Origin: CAZEAC01 sp964510065
GTDB lineage: Bacteria > Bdellovibrionota_C > UBA2361 > CAIXSY01
DNA length: 31,831 bases
NCBI GenBank assembly: GCA_964510065.1
Contig: CAZEAC010000048.1
Span: 1 to 31,831 of the forward strand
Reading direction: 5' to 3'
The notes beneath the pieces were generated by a model. It did no database searches and was not told the origin of the DNA. It saw only the letters and a program-made list of their open reading frames with translations. Shown piece after piece: positions 15,657 through 22,898 of the stretch. Made by a program: the position numbers and the translations under genes. Position 1 is the stretch's first letter; every line of letters starts with the position of its first letter.

Positions 15657-16286
15657 GTGAGTCAAGAGTTGCCGCTACGACACAGCTCGCGAGCTTCAGC
15701 TATTCTATTCGATTGTGATGGAGTGATCTGCCCGCCACTTCGATTTGCCGCGCATCTTACGGCCGAACACGGCATTACGATGGAAATGACTCACGGCTTT
15801 TTCGCGAATGCCTTCACCCCTGCGCTGCTCGGCCACGCCGATGTCCTCGATTTGCTGCCCACGTATCTTAAGGATTGGGGTTGGCGCTTCAGCAGCGAAG
15901 AATTTCTTCGGCAGTGGCTTCTCTCCGAGCGAGAGGTCCGTCCCGACGTCATTAACCTCGCTGTGTCGGCACGGCAGGCCGGATACGTCACTGGACTGGC
16001 CACAAATCAGGAACGCCGTCGCGGCGCCTACTTGCGGCATGAAATGCAGCTTGAACAACGCTTTGATCACTGTTTTATTTCGAGCGAACTGGGGGTAATG
16101 AAGCCGCAGGCTGAATATTTTCGGAAAGTCACAGAGATCTTAGGAGTTGCGCCAGCGCAAATCATCTTCCTCGATGATCAACAGCACTACCTTGACGCTG
16201 CATCTGCCTTTGGCTGGAAGACAATACTCTTCACTGACTGTGCTAAGGCTAGGAACAGCCTTTATCAAATTCTCGCGCCTCAATAA
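15657..16286 (+). CDS. HAD-superfamily hydrolase
   Basis: The 209-residue protein starts at a GTG 12 bp after the second Bor-like gene. HAD motif I is AILFDCDGVICPP with the nucleophile Asp19 and the acid/base Asp21. Motif II corresponds to GLATNQERRR, motif III to the lysine in GVMKPQAEYFRK, and motif IV to IIFLDDQQHYLDAA. An alpha-helical cap lies between motifs I and II. The layout matches the beta-phosphoglucomutase/phosphatase-like subfamily, cytoplasmic phosphohydrolases or mutases acting on small phosphorylated metabolites. The substrate is unknown. It may be cotranscribed with the Bor-like pair. Immediately after its stop lies a 26-bp REP-like repeat. Confidence 0.85.
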   Translation: MSQELPLRHSSRASAILFDCDGVICPPLRFAAHLTAEHGITMEMTHGFFANAFTPALLGHADVLDLLPTYLKDWGWRFSSEEFLRQWLLSEREVRPDVINLAVSARQAGYVTGLATNQERRRGAYLRHEMQLEQRFDHCFISSELGVMKPQAEYFRKVTEILGVAPAQIIFLDDQQHYLDAASAFGWKTILFTDCAKARNSLYQILAPQ

Positions 16287-16311
16287 CGCAGCGCGGCGTA
16301 GCCGCAACCAA
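16286..16311 (+). repeat. 26-bp dispersed REP-like repeat, copy 2
   Basis: It matches the inverse of 7033-7058 at 25 of 26 positions. The centre GCGGC-GTA-GCCGC (16293-16305) is a perfect short hairpin. It sits right behind the HAD stop codon in the gap before the convergent redox operon end. Confidence 0.75.
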
Positions 16312-16361
16312 AATTAGAAGATTCTGACGGATACCAATGCAGCGCACTCATACACATAGCA

Positions 16362-17264
16362 TTAACTCGCAATCAGCCGACCCTCACGATTGACCACGCA
16401 AAATTTAACTTTTGCGTTATGTAAGAACTGAATTCCCTCGCTCTCACCCTTCAGCATTGCAATTGTCGAATAGCTGCCGGCGACAAGACAGGATTCAGTG
16501 ATTACACTCACTGACCGAAGGTCGGAGACCGGCCAACCAGTCTTAGGATTAAGTATATGGCAATATCGCCTGCCATCAACTTCAAAAAAACGTTCGTAGT
16601 CACCGCTACTGGCCAGCGCCCCCTTGGCGAGCGCCACCGAAGTCACCGTGCCACCCTTTTTTCGCGGATCAACTATGCCTACATTCCAAGGAGTGTTGTC
16701 TGCTTTTGGACCAAGTACTCGTAAATCACCTGCAAAATTAACAAGGCCCGACTCAATGCCTGCATCAAGCAGTAGCTTGGCCACACAATCAACTGCGTAC
16801 TCCTTTCCAATTCCTCCAAAGTCAATCTCCATTCCCTTTTCCGGAAGCCTAATCGAGCCTGGCTTTCGCTCGACCTTTTGCCAACCAATAAGAGGTACTA
16901 CTTCAGCAAGCATTGCGGCGGTAGGAACAATGCAATCTTTAAAATTCCATGCACGGCGTAAGACTCCGGAGGTAATATCAAAAAGGCCGTCACTTATCGC
17001 GAAACATTGATCGGCATACGCCAACAAGTTGTCGGTTTCCTCATCGATTTCAAGTGCTACACCACCTGCCGATTTATTAATTTTAGAAAGGACACTATCT
17101 TCCCGATATCGCGAATATTTCTTTTCGATCTCTAGAACTCTTTCACGCGCGTACTTGGCAAGGTCGCTCACATCGCGAACTTTCGGAGCCACAATCTGCA
17201 ACTCATTAAGGCCACCCAAAGCCTTAAATTGGAACTTATGCAAACACCATTTATTGGATGACAT
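16362..17264 (-). CDS. apbE: ApbE-like FAD:protein FMN transferase
   Basis: The 300-residue protein carries ApbE motifs: KKYSRYREDSVLSKIN, FDITSGVLRRAWNF, EIDFGGIGKEYAVDCVAK, NFAGDLRVLG, ALASSGDYERFFEVDGRRY and CHILNPKTGWPV. ApbE enzymes transfer FMN from FAD to a Ser/Thr in a Dxx(S/T)GA(S/T) motif. The DUF3570 protein in this operon has two such motifs, so it is the likely substrate. Two oddities stand out. The protein begins MSSNKWCLHK with no signal peptide or lipobox, unlike classical periplasmic ApbE. The usual C-terminal A-D-x-x-x-T metal-binding segment reads AGSYSTIAML, with Gly where the family normally has Asp. It is the last gene of the seven-gene operon, 2 bp after its neighbour. 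Confidence 0.88.
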   Translation of the reverse strand: MSSNKWCLHKFQFKALGGLNELQIVAPKVRDVSDLAKYARERVLEIEKKYSRYREDSVLSKINKSAGGVALEIDEETDNLLAYADQCFAISDGLFDITSGVLRRAWNFKDCIVPTAAMLAEVVPLIGWQKVERKPGSIRLPEKGMEIDFGGIGKEYAVDCVAKLLLDAGIESGLVNFAGDLRVLGPKADNTPWNVGIVDPRKKGGTVTSVALAKGALASSGDYERFFEVDGRRYCHILNPKTGWPVSDLRSVSVITESCLVAGSYSTIAMLKGESEGIQFLHNAKVKFCVVNREGRLIAS

Positions 17265-17266
17265 TT

Positions 17267-17980
17267 TTACGCAGTCGTATCCTGGAGTGCTTGCATCTTC
17301 GCTTCACTAAAGGCCGCAAGCCTTTCCTGTATTCGATCACTATCTCTTAAATACTGATCAACGCTAGCAAATTTTATCGGACTTGACGAATGCTTTACAA
17401 GAGCTGCGTCAGTCGCCTTTTGGTGAGCGCTGAGAAGGTCAGCGACCGAAGCACTGGGAGGCACTGAGCTGACGTAGTACTCCTGCGGCCACCATTCACT
17501 TCCGCAGGTGTCCATGTTAAGCACCGAACAGACCGCCCCATTTTGATAGGAAGTCGAGGTGCTCATCGCGAGTATCTGTGTTGCAAAAAGCTTCAAAGGC
17601 GGCAACACGATCGGGAACTTCGCACCTAACCCCAAGGGAACCCAAAATATCTTGGGAAAGACGAGACATGAGAACGAAAGAACCGTCTGCTGATCTTCCG
17701 AAAGAAACACTGCGCTCGTACTACCGCGATTGCCTGGGAACATATATTCATTGTCAAAGAAGCAGAGCTCTTTAAACTTAAACTGCGCGATGAGGGCTTT
17801 GAGCGGCTCGAGGTACTCGCGGAGCTTCTTCGGAATTTCTTCGGAGGAGATCAAGCGCCGATTCTTATTTCGCGAAACCTGCCGCGCATCTTTGTCGAGC
17901 TGCATGCCCCGACGAAAGCCAAGAACTGCAAGGCAAATCCAAATTCCAACGAGCGTAATCGCGATCAAAAAGTTATTCAC
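17267..17980 (-). CDS. Membrane-anchored protein of unknown function in the redox operon
   Basis: This 237-residue protein matches no family I know. It begins with a transmembrane helix (FLIAITLVGIWICLAVLGF) followed by a strongly basic stretch (RRGMQLDKDARQ, RNKNRR), which by the positive-inside rule places the following domain in the cytoplasm. A second hydrophobic region near residues 105-140 (FPKIFWVPLGLGAKFPIVLPP) may dip into the membrane. The C-terminal third is helical and polar. Its place, 15 bp after the DUF3570 gene and 2 bp before apbE, makes it part of the same transcript. It may help flavin attachment, export or assembly of the barrel. That is inference only. Confidence 0.62.
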   Translation of the reverse strand: MNNFLIAITLVGIWICLAVLGFRRGMQLDKDARQVSRNKNRRLISSEEIPKKLREYLEPLKALIAQFKFKELCFFDNEYMFPGNRGSTSAVFLSEDQQTVLSFSCLVFPKIFWVPLGLGAKFPIVLPPLKLFATQILAMSTSTSYQNGAVCSVLNMDTCGSEWWPQEYYVSSVPPSASVADLLSAHQKATDAALVKHSSSPIKFASVDQYLRDSDRIQERLAAFSEAKMQALQDTTA

Positions 17981-17995
17981 TACATCCTCAGCTCG

Positions 17996-19162
17996 CTAGA
18001 ACCGATAGTGCATGCCGATGCCGAGAATAAGCGCACTTATTGGATCCAGCCCCGGCGAGCCTTCCGACCAGAGTTTCCAGCCACCTTCTTCGCGAAGGTA
18101 ATCAACGCTTAATTGCACGGAGAGGTCCGACATGAAACTCCTGCTGATTTTCACGCCCGCGGTGACGGAACCGAAACCCGACATTCGCTGATCAGCGGTA
18201 TAAAACTCGTCGCCTGGATTCTCCGGTGGAAATGTATTTTCGTAAAAATCAGCCTTCGATTGCGAGTAATAGCGAAGTCGCGGCGTGATCATCCACGCTT
18301 CTCCAAGAGGCTGGTGATATGAAAGTGCGTATGTGTGCGCAATAACTCCCCAGCTATCGCGGAAGAGTCGATAGTCGGCATGCAGCGAAGAATCGAATTG
18401 CGGCACGTACAATACATAACGTGTAAGCCAAGCCCATTGGTCCCGCGAGCGCGGACGGAGATCAAGTGTCTTGTAAGGGTCACTTAAATAGCCATCGGAG
18501 CTCGCATACGTGAGGTTACTCTGCATCATCGCGCGCGGAGTCAATATTTGCGTAATGCCAATACCTCCCCCAAGAGCTCGCTTTGACTCGTCGAGAGTAG
18601 AATCATTGGTCGAGCCTACCTGGTCGGAGCTACCGCTAAATCCAAGACCTACAATTGTGTTTCGATCCTCGCTCCAAAATCTTGTTTCTAGCGTTCCTCC
18701 AATCGAGTCATAATCATCCTCGTGTGAAAAGCTCGTGCCCACAGAAACACTCATCTCTTCCATCGTGTGCGTAAGCGCAATATCGCCTGCCTCACGGGCA
18801 TCTTCGATGCCCTTTCCGGAGGCTCCGCTCAATGTATCGTGATATTGGGGTGAAGCGCCGGACATTGCGTCGTATACAAAGCTCCCTTCAATTTGATCAT
18901 GCTCACCAATTGAACTTCGCGCCCACGCCATCGGTGAATTGATGCGCATCCTCTTGTCATAGCCAGCCTGCCAATCTTGGTAGAAGAAATACTCAAGCCG
19001 TGCTTCATGAGTGACTTCTGTGGACTGAGAATGCACCCTCATCGGAAGACCGATACAGGGGAGTGCCGCGGCTGCCGACAAAAGAAGCCGGTGTAAAGAC
19101 GACGCAGAGCACTGTCGTCGTGCTTTGCGCTTCGCTGATTTCGCTCTTACTTTAGATGCCAT
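17996..19162 (-). CDS. DUF3570 outer-membrane beta-barrel with two ApbE-type flavinylation motifs
   Basis: The 388-residue protein has a basic N-terminus and a signal-peptide-like segment (LLLSAAAALPCIGLPMRVHS). The rest is alternating-hydrophobicity strands typical of an outer-membrane barrel, ending in the aromatic C-terminus GMHYRF used by the Bam machinery. I recognise the DUF3570 pattern (for example LEYFFYQDW, MRINSPMAW, RRDHPR-like strand turns are absent). Two motifs match the ApbE target consensus: DAMSGAS at residues 98-104 (18851-18871) and DTLSGAS at 109-115 (18818-18838). Since apbE is in the same operon, Ser104 and Ser115 are predicted FMN attachment sites. The protein would be exposed to the periplasm or cell surface. 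Its function is undescribed as far as I know. Confidence 0.85.
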   Translation of the reverse strand: MASKVRAKSAKRKARRQCSASSLHRLLLSAAAALPCIGLPMRVHSQSTEVTHEARLEYFFYQDWQAGYDKRMRINSPMAWARSSIGEHDQIEGSFVYDAMSGASPQYHDTLSGASGKGIEDAREAGDIALTHTMEEMSVSVGTSFSHEDDYDSIGGTLETRFWSEDRNTIVGLGFSGSSDQVGSTNDSTLDESKRALGGGIGITQILTPRAMMQSNLTYASSDGYLSDPYKTLDLRPRSRDQWAWLTRYVLYVPQFDSSLHADYRLFRDSWGVIAHTYALSYHQPLGEAWMITPRLRYYSQSKADFYENTFPPENPGDEFYTADQRMSGFGSVTAGVKISRSFMSDLSVQLSVDYLREEGGWKLWSEGSPGLDPISALILGIGMHYRF

Positions 19163-19177
19163 TGCGTTACCCAGTTC

Positions 19178-19387
19178 CTACTTACAACCACAGCCCACAA
19201 CCGATACTCCATAGCCGCCCGAACTCGCCTCTCGTGATTCATGCACATGATTGAAAAATTTCGACTCGAGTGGGTCGCTTTCGAACGCCATATGTGACTT
19301 GGTGAAATTACTCTTTTGCCAAGCTTTTACCTCGGTGCATCCGGCACTCGTCAAAATTAAGACTCCTATGGTCAGTAGCCATTTCAT
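19178..19387 (-). CDS. DUF4266 small lipoprotein with C-terminal CGC
   Basis: The 69-residue product has a signal peptide with lipobox TSAGC (Cys17), so the mature lipoprotein is only about 53 residues. Its layout fits DUF4266: a Trp-containing start (VKAWQK), a central Met/Pro region (MAFESDPLESK), then HVHESREASSGGYG and a terminal CGC motif (VVGCGCK). The two C-terminal cysteines could be a thiol pair or metal ligand served by the thioredoxin-like partner upstream. The start overlaps the TlpA-like stop by 4 bp (ATGA), and the DUF3570 gene follows after 15 bp. DUF4266 and DUF3570 genes are, from memory, regular neighbours; the function is unknown. Confidence 0.82.
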   Translation of the reverse strand: MKWLLTIGVLILTSAGCTEVKAWQKSNFTKSHMAFESDPLESKFFNHVHESREASSGGYGVSVVGCGCK

Positions 19388-19896
19388 ATTTTTCTCTCCA
19401 CTTTCTTCCGTTCGAGAAGCTGACGAATTTTCTGTTCAAGATTGTCGGCATCATTTTCGCTAAAACCTTCATGGATATACTCAACCATGCCTTCTGATGA
19501 AACGAGGATTGAAGTCGGCATCGCCTTCACTCCGTATGCTTCGGGCGTTCGTCCTTCCGGATCGTAGCCTACCAAGAGATTGCCCTGCATCTCCGCGAGA
19601 AACTTCTCCGCCGCATCGCGGTTATCATCCAGATTGACTGCAATTACCTGAAACCGATCCGGCCCGAACTTCTTTTGAAGAGCGGTCATCCAGGGAAGTG
19701 AGTGCCTGCAGCTTGTACACCATGAGGCCCAGAAATCAATAAATACGACTCGTCCGCGGAAATCAGATAACTTAACCGTTCGCCCGCGATTGCTGGCCAA
19801 TCCAAACTCTGGCGGTTGGGAGCCGACATCTATCGCCATCGCGGGAAGCGCGATCGCAGTAATACAAAGTAACAACGCGTAAAGAGCTCTTTTCAT
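19384..19896 (-). CDS. TlpA/ResA-like periplasmic thioredoxin
   Basis: The ATG at 19896 (MKRALYALLL) overlaps the DsbD-like stop by 4 bp and has GGGGAG upstream, so it is preferred to an earlier ATG. The 170-residue protein has a cleavable signal peptide (LYALLLCITAIALPAMA) and a thioredoxin fold with active site WASWCTSC (Cys60, Cys63), cis-proline loop AMPTSILV and the ResA/TlpA-type VGSQPPEFGL opening. It is expected to be a periplasmic thiol-disulfide reductase that receives electrons from the DsbD-like protein encoded directly upstream. Its target may be the heme motif of the cytochrome, the CGC of the DUF4266 lipoprotein, or another operon product. The latter is inferred from the gene order. 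Confidence 0.92.
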   Translation of the reverse strand: MKRALYALLLCITAIALPAMAIDVGSQPPEFGLASNRGRTVKLSDFRGRVVFIDFWASWCTSCRHSLPWMTALQKKFGPDRFQVIAVNLDDNRDAAEKFLAEMQGNLLVGYDPEGRTPEAYGVKAMPTSILVSSEGMVEYIHEGFSENDADNLEQKIRQLLERKKVERKI

Positions 19897-21155
19897 TTCG
19901 TCTCCCCTTTCCACGAAATCTTACGAAATCCCGTATCTACACCCAGTCTCTTCTTTAGTTCGGCGAGATGCTTCAAAAACTCAACAGGTGTCATTGCACC
20001 AGTTATCCGCAAATCCTTAAGCTCTTCGCCCTGCGAATTAATAAAGAGCACACTTGGAAGACCTACGATTCCATAATTTTGCTGGAGTGCCTCGCTTTGC
20101 TCACTTTCCGTAGTGAGATCAATCCGTGCCAAAACGAGGTCCTGCGCAAGGCTCTGTGAGACTCGTGAATCTTCAAAGGTATGGGCCAACTCTTTGCAAG
20201 CGGCGCACCACTTTGCATAGAGATCAACCATCAATGGCTTGCCGCGCACTCGCGCTGCCTCTAATGCCTCGGGAAGAGATTCGAACCACTCGCTCGAGGC
20301 AAAGGCTTGGGGCTGTTCATTGCCAGGACTCTGATGCGCAGCTGTCGACGTTCCAATCGAGAGCAGAAGCGCAGCACACGCAGCGGAGAGCGCGCGTATA
20401 CCGCGAAATTTTCGACCTTCTCCGCGTGTCGCAAAAAAAAGAAGGAGCAGCGTGCCCAGACTCAGTAGCGAAAGAATCAGCGGCGTCCTAAGTTCGGCGA
20501 TCTTATCTCCGGCAAGCTGCGAACAATACGAGAGCACCATTACCAGCAGGGCAACCGCGATGACATATTTCACCACTGTCAGCCAATTTCCGGAGCGAGG
20601 AAGTTTCGAAAGCAGACCTGAAAATGTCCCGAGGAGCAGGAAGAGCATGCCCATGCCAAGCGCATACACAAAAAGTTGGAGCGACCCCCACCACACACTT
20701 GGCGCTCGTGCGGCCTCGAGAAGAATTGCCACAAGTACCGGCCCCACACACGGCGCGGCGACTGCGCCGCTGGCGATGCCGAGGAGGAATGCTCCGCCCA
20801 TTCCCTTTCCACCAATGGAACCAGCACGATTCTGCAACTTCGATAAAGGAAGCTCAAAAAGCTCGAGAGAATGCAATGCGAGTACAATAAGCAGAAGCGA
20901 CACGGTAATGACGACTAGCGGATGTCCAAGCAACGAGCCAAAAAGCAGCCCTGTCTTGGCTGAAATCATTCCGAGCAGCGTATACATCGAGGCCATCCCT
21001 GCAACATAGCTACTTGAGAGGACGAATGCGCGCAGGCGACCCATTTCGGGAGTAATACCGAAAAGAGAGACTGTTATTGGAATTAACGGGTACACACAGG
21101 GCGTCAAGCTAGAGAGCACGCCCATACAAAAAATATAGCCTAGACCTCCATTCAT
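19893..21155 (-). CDS. DsbD-like thiol:disulfide interchange protein (lacks alpha domain)
   Basis: The 420-residue protein begins directly with the membrane domain: LTPCVYPLIPIT (Cys20) and AAPCVGPVLVAILLEA (Cys136) are the two conserved intramembrane cysteines of DsbD/CcdA. About eight helices are followed by a thioredoxin domain with YAKWCAAC (Cys317, Cys320) and GLPSVLFIN. The N-terminal DsbD-alpha domain, which normally passes electrons to periplasmic partners, is missing. The next gene encodes a separate thioredoxin that may take its place. The established role is moving electrons from cytoplasmic thioredoxin across the inner membrane to periplasmic thiols. It overlaps its neighbours by 4 bp on both sides. 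Confidence 0.92.
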   Translation of the reverse strand: MNGGLGYIFCMGVLSSLTPCVYPLIPITVSLFGITPEMGRLRAFVLSSSYVAGMASMYTLLGMISAKTGLLFGSLLGHPLVVITVSLLLIVLALHSLELFELPLSKLQNRAGSIGGKGMGGAFLLGIASGAVAAPCVGPVLVAILLEAARAPSVWWGSLQLFVYALGMGMLFLLLGTFSGLLSKLPRSGNWLTVVKYVIAVALLVMVLSYCSQLAGDKIAELRTPLILSLLSLGTLLLLFFATRGEGRKFRGIRALSAACAALLLSIGTSTAAHQSPGNEQPQAFASSEWFESLPEALEAARVRGKPLMVDLYAKWCAACKELAHTFEDSRVSQSLAQDLVLARIDLTTESEQSEALQQNYGIVGLPSVLFINSQGEELKDLRITGAMTPVEFLKHLAELKKRLGVDTGFRKISWKGETK

Positions 21156-21841
21156 CGGGCACCTCCCGAGTATCGAAGATAGGCAACAAGATCTGCGAGC
21201 GTTGAGTCACTCAACCGTAGATTCATCGGCGGAGCGGCAGTAATACGTTTCAGGCTCGCAAAATTTTCGTGAGTTCCGGTCAATCTCGAATGACATGCAG
21301 AGCACTGACTAAAGTATTTTGATTTTCCACGTCGGATATTTCCAACTGCACCGCGAGGAATGCCGAATGAGGTTGTATTACCTTCCAAATCGAAACTAGA
21401 GTTCGAATTTGGTGTCGGCGTCGCACTTGGAGTAGATGTGGGCCCAGGCAGATTGCCTTCCTCTTCAAAGGTGAGAGAACTTTTGTCTGCTGATAAGATA
21501 AGCTTCACGGAAATTGAAGAATTTGCCTCGCTCAAGGCAAGTGGCTCTGACACAGCGCTAAATCCGTCGCCCTGAGCGATGAAGGTCAGCTTCTCAACGA
21601 AGTCTATCTCGCCAAAACTGAAAGCACCGTTTTGGTCCGAGAATGTCGAAACGCCGTTTTCGCTGATTATCACTTCAATACTAGGAAGCATTTCTCCTGA
21701 CGATGAACTAATTTTTCCAGAAATGAGAACTTTTTGCGGGGTTTCTCCGCCACCACTTTGCCCCCCCGAATTAGGTTCAACACCACAGGCCCCTAGAAAA
21801 AGGAGAAATACTGTGCAAAGTATGGTATTTACGCGGCTCAT
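21152..21841 (-). CDS. Lipoprotein with carboxypeptidase-regulatory-like domain fused to a cytochrome c domain
   Basis: The ATG at 21841 (MSRVNTILC) is chosen for GGGGAG 7 nt upstream; it gives 229 residues. The lipobox is FLGAC (Cys19). Residues 36-115 resemble a small beta-sandwich of the carboxypeptidase regulatory-like type (VLISGKISSSSGEMLPSIEV, FSDQNGAFSFGEI). A Ser/Thr/Pro linker follows, then a C-terminal monoheme cytochrome c domain with CSACH (180-184) and a possible axial Met in APPMNLRLSD (Met206). The product is expected to be lipid-anchored in the periplasm and to carry electrons. As first gene of the operon and overlapping dsbD by 4 bp, it links heme redox chemistry to the thiol and flavin proteins encoded downstream. 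Confidence 0.82.
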   Translation of the reverse strand: MSRVNTILCTVFLLFLGACGVEPNSGGQSGGGETPQKVLISGKISSSSGEMLPSIEVIISENGVSTFSDQNGAFSFGEIDFVEKLTFIAQGDGFSAVSEPLALSEANSSISVKLILSADKSSLTFEEEGNLPGPTSTPSATPTPNSNSSFDLEGNTTSFGIPRGAVGNIRRGKSKYFSQCSACHSRLTGTHENFASLKRITAAPPMNLRLSDSTLADLVAYLRYSGGAR

Positions 21842-21973
21842 CGAGGGCTCCCCACAACGCAATAACGCTCACACGTCGGGCCAACAGGGACTGAATCTGC
21901 AATTAGTGTGCCGAGTTGAATACTTAACTTGCGTAGAACAGGGAACTAAAATGTACGTGACGGATTAGGCGCG

Positions 21974-22001
21974 AGCTATGCGCCGGATGAAGCTATGCGC
22001 C
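21974..22001. repeat. Two direct AGCTATGCGCC copies upstream of the redox operon
   Basis: The 11-mer occurs at 21974-21984 and 21991-22001, a 17-bp period, about 130 bp before the operon start. It could be a regulator site or a short duplication. AACAGGGACT (21893-21902) and AACAGGGAACT (21938-21948) form a second repeated pair closer to the start. I see no clear promoter here. Confidence 0.4.
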
Positions 22002-22067
22002 TGCGGATAGATGGGCGCGGAGTTTCGAGTGCCTACTCCTCCGCGCACAAAGAACGGTAACCTGCTA

Positions 22068-22718
22068 TCACATCGTTCTTCGTACTTTCATTTTCTTCTT
22101 GGCTCGCACCTTTACCGGGCGCGCTTTTGCTCTTCGGGCGCGCATCTCTTTTTTCAGATTTTCAAGAAACACTCCATACTCAGTGCCATCGAGACCTTCT
22201 CCATTTCGTGCAAAGGTTCCCTTAAAAATCTTTGTACAGAGAATAACATTGCCCTTTTGACGATGATATATGATGGTGAAAAGGTTGTTGTCATCCCAAA
22301 TGCCATCGCCGTTACCAAACTGCACTGAATCCCACTCACCATCAGCGAATTTCCTGTCAACCGTGGTGCCCAGACATGGCTTGTCAGATGGCTCAGGGAA
22401 CTCAGTTCGCGGATCACATACGACTGCGATCCCAAGAGAGGGAATCCCCGCAGCGAAATTGAATCCATCCTGCTGAAATACGGCATCGATGGTATCAGCG
22501 GTAAATTGCCCACAATCAGGCACCTGTGCCTCAACTGGCCAGTTCATGTCGGGATGCCTTGCACGCTCATAATCAAGAATTGGCTGTATCGAAGGGAGCA
22601 GTTCGCCACGAAGCGTTCCCGCATAATCCGCCTTTTGCGCAAAGAGCACGTGCGGAGCCACTAGCAAACCAAAGCAAGCAAGAGCGCAAATTCGCTCTGT
22701 TATTTGTCGTAACTTCAT
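22068..22718 (-). CDS. Unknown exported protein with basic C-terminal tail
   Basis: The 216-residue protein has a signal peptide (ICALACFGLLVAPHVLFAQK) and a mature part with four or more cysteines (PDCGQF, VVCDPR, KPCLGT, VILCTK) likely forming disulfides. A central segment reads WDSVQFGNGDGIWDDNNLFTI. The last 30 residues are strongly basic (RARRAKARPVKVRAKKKMKV). I do not recognise a family. AAGGA lies 7 nt before the start. Its promoter (TTGATT, 17 bp, TACAAT at 22763-22791) is followed by a perfect 10-bp-arm palindrome at 22734-22758, shared with the divergent DUF6502 gene promoter. Expression is therefore likely controlled by the same factor, possibly DUF6502 itself. Confidence 0.7.
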   Translation of the reverse strand: MKLRQITERICALACFGLLVAPHVLFAQKADYAGTLRGELLPSIQPILDYERARHPDMNWPVEAQVPDCGQFTADTIDAVFQQDGFNFAAGIPSLGIAVVCDPRTEFPEPSDKPCLGTTVDRKFADGEWDSVQFGNGDGIWDDNNLFTIIYHRQKGNVILCTKIFKGTFARNGEGLDGTEYGVFLENLKKEMRARRAKARPVKVRAKKKMKVRRTM

Positions 22719-22733
22719 AATTCATCCTTTAAA

Positions 22734-22758
22734 AAAGATGTGATACGTTCACATCTTT
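22734..22758. promoter_or_regulatory. Operator 1: AAAGATGTGA-N5-TCACATCTTT
   Basis: A perfect inverted repeat with 10-bp arms and spacer TACGT. It begins 4 bp after the -10 box of the leftward promoter and covers the predicted start site of the exported-protein gene. The core arms and the 5-bp spacing are identical to those of the site at 22899-22919. Confidence 0.85.
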
Positions 22759-22762
22759 ATTC

Positions 22763-22791
22763 ATTGTAAACGATGCCTCTTAGCTAATCAA
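22763..22791 (-). promoter_or_regulatory. Sigma70-type promoter for the exported-protein gene
   Basis: On the minus strand, TTGATT (22786-22791) and TACAAT (22763-22768) are separated by 17 bp. The predicted start near 22756 falls inside operator 1. Confidence 0.7.
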
Positions 22792-22866
22792 CTACGGCGA
22801 TCCGCTACTATCCACAGCATGTACACGTAAGCATTCGAGAATAATAGAGAACTATGCTTTCATGGC

Positions 22867-22896
22867 TTGCTCAATTATTACTTCTTGCGCTATACT
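22867..22896 (+). promoter_or_regulatory. Sigma70-type promoter for the DUF6502 gene
   Basis: TTGCTC (22867-22872) and TATACT (22891-22896) are separated by 18 bp. Transcription would start at about 22903, exactly at the proposed GTG start codon, so the mRNA would be leaderless. Confidence 0.65.
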
Positions 22897-22898
22897 AC

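Noticed and set aside
14992..16286. Prophage remnant suggested by Bor-like proteins
   Set aside because: No integrase, capsid, tail or lysis gene, and no attachment-site repeat, is visible in the window.
19178..19387. DUF4266 lipoprotein as the ApbE target
   Set aside because: It has no (S/T)GA(S/T) motif; SSGGYG does not fit. The DUF3570 protein fits twice.
20452..21009. 185-aa plus-strand frame
   Set aside because: It is antisense to the dsbD-like gene, whose frame has all conserved cysteines.
22015..22080. Hairpins GCGCGGAG/CTCCGCGC and AAGAACG/CGTTCTT after the exported-protein gene as a terminator
   Set aside because: Both can form but no T tract follows on the minus strand, so I did not call a terminator.
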